From Burkholderiaceae bacterium (GTDB lineage: Bacteria > Pseudomonadota > Gammaproteobacteria > Burkholderiales > Burkholderiaceae_E): 64,000 bases of DNA. The position numbers were made by a program, and so were the translations under genes. Position 1 is the stretch's first letter, and the number at the start of each line of letters is the position of its first letter. This document shows, in pieces, positions 1-8,994 of the stretch. A model generated the notes under the pieces. The model did not search any database and was not told the DNA's origin. It worked only from the letters and a program-made list of their open reading frames with translations. The stretch lies in assembly GCA_016710525.1 (NCBI GenBank), contig JADJVQ010000035.1:1-64000 (forward strand), given 5' to 3'.

Positions 1-2
1 GC

Positions 3-335
3 CTGAAGAAGCTCGAGATGGCGCGTGCGCTGGCCACGCACCCGAAGGTGCTGCTGGCCGACGAGAGTCTGGGCGGTCTCGATGAGACCGAGATGAATCA
101 GGCGGCCGACATGCTGCGGCGCATCCGCGACGATCGCGGCATCACGATCATCTGGGTCGAACACATCATGGGCGTGCTGATGCGGGTGATCGACCGGTGC
201 ATCGTGCTCGACCATGGCGAGCTGATCTCGCAGGGCAAGCCCACCGAGATCGCCCACGACCCGAAGGTGATCGAGGTTTATCTCGGCACCGATGCCGATG
301 CGGTCCAACAGCAGGTGAAGGCGCGCGGCGTATGA
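3..335 (+). CDS. livG: LivG-type branched-chain amino-acid ABC transporter ATPase, 5' truncated by window edge
   Basis: C-terminal 110 residues of an ABC ATPase; the frame is open from base 3 and no start is inside the window. The Walker B segment LLADESLGGLD and the H-loop WVEHIM are visible, followed by the LivG-like tail ending in VIEVYLGTDA. LivG and LivF energise uptake of branched-chain amino acids or related substrates (amides, urea and other compounds use the same family) through the LivH/LivM pore at the cytoplasmic membrane. The stop overlaps the livF start (ATGA at 332-335), so the two are translationally coupled. The Walker A part and any substrate-binding protein gene lie upstream of the window. 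The exact substrate cannot be read from this sequence. Confidence 0.92.
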   Translation: MKKLEMARALATHPKVLLADESLGGLDETEMNQAADMLRRIRDDRGITIIWVEHIMGVLMRVIDRCIVLDHGELISQGKPTEIAHDPKVIEVYLGTDADAVQQQVKARGV

Positions 336-1043
336 AACCGATGCTGCAACTGAAGAATGTCTCGGCCGGGTACGGCACGTTCCAGGCACTGTTCGACGTG
401 TCGCTCGAGGTCCGGGCCGGCGAATCGGTCGCGGTGATCGGCCCCAACGGCGCCGGCAAGACGACGATGCTGCGCCTGATCTCCAAGCTGATCGAGATCC
501 GCTCGGGCGAACTCCTGATGGAGGCGGCGCTACAACGAGCTGCCGGCCCATGAGGTCATTTCGCTGGGGATCGCGCAGGTGCCCGAGGGCCGCCGGCTGT
601 TTCCCCGGCTCACGGTCGAGGACAACCTGAAGATGGGCGCCTACCTGCCGGCGGCTCGAGCGAAATTCGCCGAGCGTCTGGAAATGGTCTATGCGCTGTT
701 TCCGCGCATGAAGGAGCGGCGCCTGCAGATGGCCGGCACGATGTCGGGCGGCGAGCAGCAGATGTGCGCGATCGGGCGCGCGCTGATGAGCGGCCCGAAG
801 CTGCTGCTGCTGGACGAACCCTCAGCGGGACTTGCGCCGGTGGTGGTGCAGTCGATCTTCGAAGTCATCCGCAAGATGAGCGCCGAGGGTTACACCGTGC
901 TGATCGTCGAACAGAACGTGCAGCAGGTGCTCAAGGTGGTTGATCGGGCGTATCTGCTCGAGACCGGGCGCATTCGCGCCAGCGGGCCGGCCGCCGAACT
1001 GCTGGCCAGCGACGACATCCGACGCGCCTATCTGGGCGTCTAA
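332..1043 (+). CDS. livF: LivF-type branched-chain amino-acid ABC transporter ATPase, with one frame break
   Basis: Second ATPase of the Liv transporter. It starts at the ATG overlapping the livG stop. The first part reads MKPMLQLKNVSAGYGTF and carries Walker A GPNGAGKTT. Near 521-527 the frame changes: after SGELLME the natural continuation RRYNELPAHEVISLG is only found one base later, leading into VPEGRRLFPRLTVEDNL, the signature MSGGEQQMC and Walker B LLLLDEPSAGL, and ending at 1043. Both halves match the family well and together give the usual length of about 235 residues, so this looks like a single small indel (one base extra or two lost) rather than two genes. Whether it is a sequencing error or a true mutation is not decidable here. 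Confidence 0.85.
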
Positions 1044-1057
1044 GCGGAGACCCACGC

Positions 1058-1930
1058 GTGAGCGAGATTTTCGACGTATTCCTCCTCGAGGCAGTGCTCA
1101 ACGGCCTGCTGCTCGGGGGCCTGCTCGCGCTGCTGTCGCTGGGCCTGAACCTGATCTTCGGCGTGATCGACGTGGTCTGGATCTGTTATGCCGAACTGAT
1201 CATGGTCGGCATGTATGCGATCTGGTGGCTGCATTCGGCGCACGGCGTGCCGCTGATGCTCGCGTTCGTGATCGGCATCGCGTTCGTCGCGGTGCTCGGG
1301 GCGGCGATGCACCATTTCATCGTGCGCCCGGTGCTCAACGCCGAACCGATCAACCAGCTGCTGGTCACCGGCGGCGTGCTGTTCCTGCTGCAGGCGGTGG
1401 CCACCGTGGCGTTCGGCGTCGAGTTCCGCAACATCGGCGTGCGTCTGCCCGGCATCAACATCGGCGAGATGAGCTTTTCGCTGTCGCGGATGGTCGCGTT
1501 CGTGGTGGCGGCGGTGGCGATCGCGGCCACCTACCTGTTCCTGAACCGGACCTACATGGGCACCGCCATCCGGGCGATCAGCCAGGACCGTTCGATCATG
1601 CCGCTGATGGGCGTGAATCCCGGCAAGGTGTATCTGCTGACCTCGGCGATGGGCGGCGCGATGGCCGGTCTTGCGGCCTGCCTGCTGGTGCTGCAGTACG
1701 ACGTGCATCCGGCCATCGGCCTGTCGTTCGGGCCGCTCACGTTCCTGATCTGCGTGCTGGGCGGGCTGGGCAATCTGGTGGGCGGTTTTGTCGCGGCGTT
1801 CGTGTTCGCCCAGTTCATCTCGGTGGGCGGCTTCTTCCTGCAGCTGGAGTGGGGATACGTGATCGCGTTCGTGTTCTTCATCATCACGATGTTCTGGAAG
1901 CCCGAAGGGCTTCTGTCGAAGCGGCGGTGA
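1058..1930 (+). CDS. livH: LivH-type branched-chain amino-acid ABC transporter permease
   Basis: Membrane permease of 290 residues, the usual length for LivH. A GTG start at 1058 is chosen because it sits 14 bases after livF and gives MSEIFDVFLLEAVLNGLLLG, a typical LivH N terminus. The protein is hydrophobic throughout, with multiple membrane segments and the family stretch LSLGLNLIFGVIDV. The GGLGNLVGGFVAAFVF region near the C terminus corresponds to the EAA-like loop contacting the ATPase. It pairs with LivM to form the transmembrane pore. Transcribed with livG, livF and livM; there is only a two-base gap to livM. Confidence 0.93.
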   Translation: MSEIFDVFLLEAVLNGLLLGGLLALLSLGLNLIFGVIDVVWICYAELIMVGMYAIWWLHSAHGVPLMLAFVIGIAFVAVLGAAMHHFIVRPVLNAEPINQLLVTGGVLFLLQAVATVAFGVEFRNIGVRLPGINIGEMSFSLSRMVAFVVAAVAIAATYLFLNRTYMGTAIRAISQDRSIMPLMGVNPGKVYLLTSAMGGAMAGLAACLLVLQYDVHPAIGLSFGPLTFLICVLGGLGNLVGGFVAAFVFAQFISVGGFFLQLEWGYVIAFVFFIITMFWKPEGLLSKRR

Positions 1931-1932
1931 CC

Positions 1933-2916
1933 ATGCGCAATTTCGCTTTGGTGCTGCTGGCACTCGCGCTGCTGATTCCCCTGACCGGTGTGGGCAACTA
2001 TCCGCTGCACCTGATGGTGATGGCGCTGCTGTGGTCGTTCATCTACACCAGCTGGGCCATCATGGGCCGCCTGGGTCTGGTGAGCTTCGGTCACGGGGCG
2101 TTCCTTGGCATCGGCGCCTACACGGTGGTGCTGCTCTGGAATCTGTACGGAATTTCGCCCTGGATCGGCGCCGTGGTGGCGCTGGCGATCACGCTGATCG
2201 TGGCCGTGCTCATCGGCTATCCGTGCTTCCGCTTCAAGATCGTCGGCCATTATTTCGCGCTGGTGACGCTGGCGCTGTCGGAAGTCACTCGGCTGATCAT
2301 CGTCGGCCTGCGGGACTACACCGGCGGCTCGCTGGGCATCACGCCCAAAGGAGCGCTGGCCGAGGGTGCCACCTGGTCGCTGTCGGCGCTGCAGTTCTCC
2401 AGCAAAGTGACCTGGTTCTACCTGATGCTGGGCTGCTGGCTGGTCGCGCTGTTCGTCTGGCACCGCGTCGATCGCAGCATGAACCGGCTCGCGCTCGAGG
2501 CGATCAGCGAGGAAGAAGACGCTGCCGCGTCGATCGGCATCAATGTCTCGCGTGCCAAGCTCTCGGTGACGCTGCTGTCGGCGGCCATGACCTGCCTGGG
2601 CGGCGTGCTGTATGCGCAGTACCAGCTTTACGTGAACCCCGAGACAGTGTCGGGCATCGGCATTTCGCTGCAGATGGTGTTCGGTGTGATCGCCGGTGGC
2701 ATGTTCGTGATGCTCGGCCCCACGGTGGGCGCGATCTTCCTGCTGGTGCTCTCCGAAGGCTTGCGAGTGATGATCGGCAACGATGTGCTGGGAGTGGACA
2801 CGACCATCTATGGCCTGCTGCTGATCCTGTTCATCATCTTCATGCCCAAGGGCATCCTTGGGGCGTTTCTCGAGAAGATGCGTGGCGGTAAGGGGCTGGG
2901 CAGCAGCCGCAGCTAG
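1933..2916 (+). CDS. livM: LivM-type branched-chain amino-acid ABC transporter permease
   Basis: Second permease, 327 residues. The ATG at 1933 directly after the livH stop gives MRNFALVLLALALLIPLTGV, a hydrophobic N terminus. Family hallmarks are LGLVSFGHGAFLGIGAY near the start and the long hydrophobic repeats through to FIMPKGILGAFLEK-like sequence at the end. It completes the order livG-livF-livH-livM. The C terminus ends with a small basic tail. No obvious terminator hairpin follows; the next gene on the same strand begins about 190 bases later with its own promoter-like sequence. Confidence 0.93.
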   Translation: MRNFALVLLALALLIPLTGVGNYPLHLMVMALLWSFIYTSWAIMGRLGLVSFGHGAFLGIGAYTVVLLWNLYGISPWIGAVVALAITLIVAVLIGYPCFRFKIVGHYFALVTLALSEVTRLIIVGLRDYTGGSLGITPKGALAEGATWSLSALQFSSKVTWFYLMLGCWLVALFVWHRVDRSMNRLALEAISEEEDAAASIGINVSRAKLSVTLLSAAMTCLGGVLYAQYQLYVNPETVSGIGISLQMVFGVIAGGMFVMLGPTVGAIFLLVLSEGLRVMIGNDVLGVDTTIYGLLLILFIIFMPKGILGAFLEKMRGGKGLGSSRS

Positions 2917-3049
2917 TGTCGCCGGGTCCGGGCCGCGGCCCGGACTGGACGGCGCGCCGGATCGAGCATGCGCCTGCCGAACACAGGCCCCCCGTGAGGC
3001 AAGGCGGCAGGAGGCCCAGCGCCTGGATTTCGCGGACCGGTTCTCCGGT

Positions 3050-3078
3050 TTGACGAACCATCGCCTCGCGGATAGAAA
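3050..3078 (+). promoter_or_regulatory. Putative sigma-70 promoter for the large regulator
   Basis: TTGACG at 3050-3055 is followed after 17 bases by TAGAAA at 3073-3078. The -35 box is a five-of-six match and the -10 box a weaker four-of-six match. It lies about 30 bases before the regulator start codon in a stretch without genes. Confidence 0.4.
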
Positions 3079-3107
3079 CGTGCAGGCCTGCCTTCCTGCC
3101 ATTTCTG

Positions 3108-6100
3108 ATGAACGCTGTCGTGCCTGCGATCGTGGACATTTTCCTGACCGGGCGGCCCCACTGGCGGGGGCCGGCGGGCGAAGGCTGGCTGGCGCGCGTC
3201 GACGCCGCCTGGCTCAGCCTGCTGGCGTTGTCGGCGCAGCAGCCGCGCGATCGGGTGGCGGCCTGGATCTGGCCCGACGCGGCCTTGCGCAGCGCCAATA
3301 CCACCCTGCGCCAGCGGATCTTCAAGCTGCGCCAGGCCATCGGCCACCCGCTGGTGGAGTCCGGAGCCGTGCTGCGCCTGGCACCCGGCGTGCGCGCCGA
3401 CCTGCTCGCGCCGGGCACAGACGATGAAGAGCTCCTGGGCGGGTTCGACTACGGCGATCTCGAGGCCTTCGAGAGCTGGCTGACCGGGCAGCGGCAGGTG
3501 CTGGGACGGCGCCGCGCCGAGCAGTGGTCCGGCGACGCCGCGCGGCTCGAGGTGCGCGGCGAGCTCGCCGCCGCATTGGTCATCGCCGAACGGATCGTCG
3601 CCTGCCAGCCGACCCTGGAACACGGCTGGCGGCGCCTGATCCGCCTGCACTACCTGCGCGGCGACCGCAGCGCCGCGATCGCTGCCTTCGACCGTTTCGA
3701 GCGCGAGGTGTGCCGCGAGATCGGCGTGCGCCCGGCGCCCGAGACCCAGGCGCTGCTGGCGCTGGTCGAACGGGCCGCCACGGCCCCTTCGGGCCTGCTG
3801 GCACCGCTGCCGGTATCGTTGTCGCGCCCGCCGCGGCTGGTGGGCCGTGAGGAGTGCCTTCAGGTGATGGCCCAGGCCTGGCACGACGGCCGCGCAGTGG
3901 TGATCCGCGGCGAGAGTGGCATCGGCAAGAGCCGATTGGCCGAGGCGTTTCTGGCCGACCGGCCGGGATCCTTGTGGGTCGGATTGCGGGCCAGCGGGTC
4001 CAGCATGCCGTATGCGGCGACCGCGGCTTTGCTGGCCGCGGCGTTCGAGCGTTTCGTGCCGATGGTGGACGACGCCGCGAGGCCGGAGCTCGCCAGATTG
4101 CTGCCGACTCTGGGGCAGCGCCCTCGTCGCCCGCGCATCAGACCATCCTCTGGCAGGCTGCTCTGCCCTGCAAGCCGCCGTGGCGCGATGGCTGGCGCAT
4201 ATCTGCCTGGACGATGGGCATCATGCCGACGACGCGTCGCTCGAGGTGATCCGATGGTTGTTGTCCGACGGATCGATCCAGGGCTTGCGCTGGTGCTTCA
4301 CCGCCCGGTCCGCCGAAGGCGCGGCGACCGCGTTGGAGCAGTGCCTGCTCGAGGGCGGGCTGGCGGAGTTGATCGTGCTGTCGCCATTGAGCCGGGACGA
4401 GGTGCTCGTGCTGCTCGAATCGCTCGAGCTTCCGGCGCATTTGCGCCGCCGCGCCGATCTGGCGGACAGTCTCATCCGGCACGCCGGCGGCCATCCCTTC
4501 TTCACGCTCGAGACGCTCAAGTCGCTGATACCCAGCACGATCACCGACGATGAGCCGCCGCCAATCCCGCCTGCGGTGCGAACCCAGATCGCTGGCGTCT
4601 CGAGACCTTGCCAGCCCCGGCGCGCGATCTGCTTCGCCTGCTTGCGCTGACGGACCATCCACTGCCGATGGCTATCCTGTCGGGCGCCCTGGAGCTGCCC
4701 CTGACGACGCTGGCTCAAGCCTGGAGCGAGCTGGATGCGGTGCAGCTGACCCAAGGTGAAGGCATTGCCCATGATCTGGTTCGCGACTCGGTGCTGGCCG
4801 CGATGCCGCCACCCGCGCGACAGGCATTGAACCTGGCCCTCGCGCGTCAACTGGCCCAGCATGACGACGTGGCGCCGCATCGGCTGGCGGCGCACTGGGA
4901 GGGGGCTGGCGTCTGGCCGCAGGCGCATGTTGCGTGGTGCGCGGCGGCCCGGCAGGCGCGCCTTGCCGGGCGTCTGGAGGCTTGGGAGGATCTGCTGGAT
5001 CGGGCTCAGGCGGCTGCCGGTCAGGCGGGCGACGAGGCGGCCCAATTCGATGCCCGATGCCAGGGCTTGTCTGCCCGCATGCTGCGGCTTGGCGCCGAGT
5101 CGGTTCTGGAAACGCTTCATCGATGGCTGATTCGTGAAAAGCATCCGGCACGGCGCTCGCGGCTTCAGGCGATGCTCGGGGATGCTCTACTCCTGCAGAT
5201 TCGACCGGTGCAGGCGCTGGCCGCGGGTGACAAGGCCATGGCGCTTGCCGAACCGGCCAGCCCCGAGTGGTTCGAGGCGACGGTGCTGACCGGCAGAGCC
5301 TTGGCCATGGCCGGGCGGACAGCCGAGGCGATCGGCCGGCTGCAGTCGGCGCATCAAAATATGCCCGGGTTTACCGAGCCCTTGCGTGCCCTGCGTGCCA
5401 AGGCTGCGTTGGCCAACGCCTTGCACCTCGCCCGCCGCCACGTCGAGGCCCTGCACTGGCAGTCGATGGCGGTGGCCGATGCGCGGGAATGGGGCGATGC
5501 GACCGAATTCGCCCAGCTGCTGTCCAATCAGGCGGCGCTCGCGGCCCAGATCGGTGACAGCCGGCTGGCGTATCAGGCGTCGGCCGAGGCGCGCCGGCGC
5601 TACCTGGCCATGGGGGTCGACAGCGACAAGAGCCAGACCAACGCGATCTATCTGGCCCGCCAGATGGCGCAGCGTGGCCGGCTGAACGAGGCGGTTTCGC
5701 TGCTGGAGGACGTCATCGAGGCGTCCGCCGCGCGAAGCAGTCCCGAGATCGGCCTGATCGCGGTTGCGGCCCTGGCGGGAGTCAGCCTCTGGTTGGGCGA
5801 TGCGTCGCGCATCGAGCGGCTGAGCCTTCGTCTGAGCCAGATTGCCATCGACCGGGTCATGCCGGCGATCCAGGTGACGCTGCTGCTGACCCGTCTTCGG
5901 CTTGCGCGCCATCAGGGGGCCGCGCTCGATGAGGATCTGCGTCGCCTCGAGGCACTGGGCCGCACCGAACCCGAGCTGCGCCTGACGCCGCGCATCTATC
6001 GGGAATGGGCGGATTGGGAGCCCGACGAGACTGCGCTGGCCACGCTGGAAGCGCTGATCGCCGAGTGTGGTCAGCGCAAGGCGCACGGCGCCGCCCGCAG

Positions 6101-6410
6101 CCTGGAACTGCTGTGGCTGGAGCGCGCGGTGGCACGGGGCGACCCTGGCCTGCTGACTCGTGCCCGCCGAGTGCAGCGCGAATGGCCCCGCGGCCTGCTG
6201 GCAGGCACCTATCCGCCGGCGGCCTGGTGGACGCTGGCACGGGTGATGGAGGGGGGCGGCGACCATGAAGGGGCCGTTCGCTGCCACGAGCGGGCGCGGC
6301 GCTGGCTCCAGACCGCCCGATTGCCCGGCGCAGGGGCCGGCATTCGCGAGGGATTCCTGAACGGCAACCCGATCAACCGGCTGGTGCTGGGGCCGCTGGA
6401 CAGCCCATAA
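3108..6410 (+). CDS. Large SARP/BTAD-type ATPase transcriptional regulator, with two frame breaks
   Basis: About 1,100 residues in three overlapping frames. Residues 1-100 resemble the winged-helix DNA-binding part (RVAAWIWPDAALRSANTTLR). A bacterial transcriptional activation domain follows (EHGWRRLIRLHYLRGDRSAA, then FDRFEREVCREIGVRPAPET). Next comes an AAA/NB-ARC-like ATPase with Walker A GESGIGKS at residues 268-275 and Walker B CLDDGHHADDASLE. A long TPR-rich C-terminal half ends at 6410. The frame breaks lie near 4110-4120 (after LLPTLG) and near 4595-4600 (before RLETLPAPARDLL); homology flows across both, so the gene was probably one reading frame. Such proteins act as cytoplasmic activators whose ligand is usually unknown. 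The ATG at 3108 lacks a clear ribosome site. The PEP-CTERM-like gene follows after 58 bases and may be its target. Confidence 0.75.
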
Positions 6411-6468
6411 CCGCCGCATAACAGTGCGCGCGATACAACCTCACCATCTGCTGATTCGTGAGGCTGCC

Positions 6469-7635
6469 ATGACCCGTCGACTGTTCCACCGAAATCTTTC
6501 CACCCGCCGATGCCAGGCGACCCTGCTGGCGCTCTGGGTGGGGGCCGCCGTATCGGGCGGCGCCGCGCAGGCGGGTGTGATCTCCACGTCGCTGGGCAAT
6601 GTTCCGATGGGCCAGCCGTCGAGCTGGCACTCGGAAGTCCGGATGAGAACCCCGTACGGCGAACAGTCCTGGAGCCTGGACGGTGCGACGAGTACCTCTC
6701 GAACATTGGTCGCGCCCGGCCAGGACTATGGCCAGAATACCGTGACGATCGACCATGTCGTCGGAACCAACCTGGCCGGCACCGTGTCCTTGTCGTCGTC
6801 GGCCTCCGTCAGAGGCAACCTGCCGTGGGGAAGCATGTTTGTTCAGGCACGGGGCGCTTCAGTCGCATACATCAACGACACCGTGACGGTGCGGGATGTA
6901 AACCACAGGCCCTTGTCGGGCTTCATCAGCTTTGGTTGGCGCACCGACGGCACGCTGCAGCAGGAATTCAGGTCGATGTCCGGTGTCGATTTCGGACACA
7001 ACAGTTTGTTCTATGCCGGCTTTTCCTGGGCTGAAGTGTTTGTCAAATGGACCGATCCCTATACCCGCGCCAACACCGACAGCGTGGCCCAAACTTTCGG
7101 GTCGTCCACGATTCCGTTTCTCGCGCATCCGAGCGACGTACAGCGGGCGGCATATGACCCCTGGCCAGGTCCGGGAGGCACACTGGTGAGCGCCGAGAGT
7201 TTCGCCATCCATTCTGAGTATCAACAGACGGAAGTCGTCGACAAGGCTGGCGTGTTCGGCACCCCGATGGCCATGGCAGAAGGCATATCGGTGCCCATCA
7301 TGCTCGGCCTGTTGACCAGCTACAACACCACCTGGGATCTGCTTGATGTGGGCGACCTCGAGCTGGGTGTCTATTCGGACTTCAGCCATACCGCGGTGCT
7401 GGCCGGCGTGAACTTCTTCAACCCCGACGGTTCGCCCTACATCGGAGAATGGCAGCTGGTGTCGGCCAATGGGTACGACTACCCGGAGGTGGTGGTGGCG
7501 GGGCAGGCATCGACCGACGTGAGTGCGCCGGCGCCGCTGGGGCTGGCGGCTGCCGGGCTGCTGGGGCTGGTCTGGCGCGGCCGGCGGCGCCCGGCGGCGG
7601 CTCAGCAATCGAAGTCGCGTCAGCCCTCGAAGTAG
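6469..7635 (+). CDS. Secreted protein with PEP-CTERM-like sorting signal
   Basis: 388 residues of unknown function. I chose the ATG at 6469, preceded by a GTGAGG ribosome site, rather than an earlier in-frame start. The N terminus has a basic stretch then a hydrophobic segment ending in GAAQAG, a Sec signal peptide. The body is rich in Ser, Thr, Gly and aromatic residues, typical of extracellular beta-rich proteins, with no recognised catalytic motif. The C terminus (residues about 352-374) reads SAPAPLGLAAAGLLGL followed by VWRGRRR: a proline-containing motif, a hydrophobic helix and an arginine cluster. That is the architecture of PEP-CTERM signals processed by exosortase, with SAP in place of the classical PEP. 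No exosortase gene is in the window. It ends 16 bases inside the oppositely transcribed thioesterase gene. Confidence 0.7.
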   Translation: MTRRLFHRNLSTRRCQATLLALWVGAAVSGGAAQAGVISTSLGNVPMGQPSSWHSEVRMRTPYGEQSWSLDGATSTSRTLVAPGQDYGQNTVTIDHVVGTNLAGTVSLSSSASVRGNLPWGSMFVQARGASVAYINDTVTVRDVNHRPLSGFISFGWRTDGTLQQEFRSMSGVDFGHNSLFYAGFSWAEVFVKWTDPYTRANTDSVAQTFGSSTIPFLAHPSDVQRAAYDPWPGPGGTLVSAESFAIHSEYQQTEVVDKAGVFGTPMAMAEGISVPIMLGLLTSYNTTWDLLDVGDLELGVYSDFSHTAVLAGVNFFNPDGSPYIGEWQLVSANGYDYPEVVVAGQASTDVSAPAPLGLAAAGLLGLVWRGRRRPAAAQQSKSRQPSK

Positions 7636-8141
7636 CGCCGCCCGTCGTAGCGCGGGTCGGGCTCGCTGACCGGCTTCAAGATGCCGCTGCAGCGGGCGAC
7701 CACGATGTCGCCGATGGTGAACAGTCCCTGCGCGAACACCAGGCTGCGGGCCACCCGCAGCACCTGCATGCGGCCCTCGATCCACGAGCCCATCGGCGCG
7801 GGCGCGATGAAGTCGCAGGTGACGTTGACCGTGGTGAAGTAGCGGTTGACCCGGCCTTCGATGTTGCTGCCCATCAGCAGCAGCATGTCGGACAGCGTCA
7901 TGACCATGCCGCCGTGGCAGGTGCCGCCCGGGTTGCAGTGGCGCTGCTCGACCCGGATGCCCATGACGAAGTGGTCGTCTTCGAGGCGCCCGTACAAAGG
8001 GCCGATGCCGTCGATGAACGGATTGGCCGGCATGCGCATGACGATGAAGCCCTCGGGCACCGCCGGCCCGTCGGGCGCCGGCGCATCGGCACTGGCCGAT
8101 GCCGTACCTGAGGGCAGGTCTTGCGAGTCGGACGTCTTCAT
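7620..8141 (-). CDS. PaaI-like hotdog-fold thioesterase
   Basis: 173 residues. The hotdog core contains HCNPGGTCHGGMVMTLSDML, which matches the HGG-x-x-x-x-x-D active region of PaaI/4HBT acyl-CoA thioesterases, then RVNRYFTTVNVTCDF and a closing beta-strand region ending RYFEG. A 30-residue Ser/Ala/Pro-rich N terminus precedes the domain. The start codon overlaps the stop of the upstream RidA-like gene (TGATG), so the two are co-translated. The likely reaction is hydrolysis of an acyl-CoA; the acyl group is unknown. The 3' end overlaps the tail of the convergent PEP-CTERM-like gene. Confidence 0.85.
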   Translation of the reverse strand: MKTSDSQDLPSGTASASADAPAPDGPAVPEGFIVMRMPANPFIDGIGPLYGRLEDDHFVMGIRVEQRHCNPGGTCHGGMVMTLSDMLLLMGSNIEGRVNRYFTTVNVTCDFIAPAPMGSWIEGRMQVLRVARSLVFAQGLFTIGDIVVARCSGILKPVSEPDPRYDGRRYFEG

Positions 8142-8923
8142 CAGCGCACCAGCAGCATGCGCTCGGTGGCCACGCTGCGCAGGTCCATCTCGAATTCGAG
8201 TTCGAGGATCGGCGGGCGGCAGACATGCCAGGTGAGCCCGCCAGCGGTCAGGCCAGCCACCGCGAAGTGGGTGGCAAGCAGGCCGTGGAAGTCGTGCACC
8301 GTGTAGATCTGGGTGGCGGTGATCATCGACCAGTCGGCATTCAGCGCCGCGGCGCGCTCGCGCATCGTGCGCAGCACGTACTCGACCTTGCGCGCCATGC
8401 CCTGCGGCGAGACGTCGCCGCGCGCGACGATGCTCTCGGGGAAGGGCTGGTCCTCGGGCCATTCGCCGCTGCCGGCGATCACGAAAGTGCGAGGCGCGCT
8501 CGCGCTGGCGGGCGTGCCGGCGCCGTTGCCCACCGGCACCGTATAGCTGAAGGCATGGAAGCAGGGTTCGGCCGGTGCGTCGAAGGCCGGGCAGACGTTG
8601 CTGCGTGCGACCGGATTGATGCCGTCCTTGTACAGGCCCCAGTTCTCGAGCACCGACACATAACCGGCGTTGAACTCGCGAAAGCCGTCCAGGCTGAACG
8701 GCTGCGGCGAGCGCAGTTCGGCGCCGCACAGCGCGGCCAGCGGGCGGCCCTGAGACTTCAGGTGCCCGGCGATGGCATTGAACGCCTGATTGACCGGCAG
8801 CGGGCGCATGAAGCGTGTGCGCACGATGGCGAAGCCGGGCATCGCGATGACGCCTGCCGAATAGGGCACGCCGCCCCGCTGGAAGGCATAGCCTCCCGGC
8901 TCGAATACCAACACCGAACTCAT
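8141..8923 (-). CDS. RidA-like (YjgF/YER057c/UK114 superfamily) protein
   Basis: 260 residues, about twice the length of a single RidA domain. The C-terminal half shows the RidA-like pattern: FVIAGSGEWP, then SPQGMARKVEYVLRTMRERA, NADWSMITATQIYTVHD and a final LTWHVCRPPI segment. The N-terminal half (SVLVFEPGGYAFQRGGVPYS) is conserved-looking but I cannot assign it to a named domain. Canonical RidA proteins hydrolyse reactive enamines and imines from amino-acid metabolism; whether this divergent member does is unknown. It is coupled to the thioesterase downstream and divergent from the quinone oxidoreductase gene with a 71-base shared promoter region. Confidence 0.6.
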   Translation of the reverse strand: MSSVLVFEPGGYAFQRGGVPYSAGVIAMPGFAIVRTRFMRPLPVNQAFNAIAGHLKSQGRPLAALCGAELRSPQPFSLDGFREFNAGYVSVLENWGLYKDGINPVARSNVCPAFDAPAEPCFHAFSYTVPVGNGAGTPASASAPRTFVIAGSGEWPEDQPFPESIVARGDVSPQGMARKVEYVLRTMRERAAALNADWSMITATQIYTVHDFHGLLATHFAVAGLTAGGLTWHVCRPPILELEFEMDLRSVATERMLLVR

Positions 8924-8943
8924 GAGTTCTTACTCCGATATGC

Positions 8944-8973
8944 TTGAGGGCTGATCCAACCCGCAAGTATAGA
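8944..8973 (+). promoter_or_regulatory. Putative sigma-70 promoter of the quinone oxidoreductase gene
   Basis: TTGAGG at 8944-8949 and TATAGA at 8968-8973 are separated by 18 bases and lie just upstream of an AGGAG ribosome site (8984-8988) and the ATG at 8995. The predicted leader would be only about 15 bases. Confidence 0.45.
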
Positions 8974-8994
8974 GTTCCTCTCCAGGAGTCCCGA

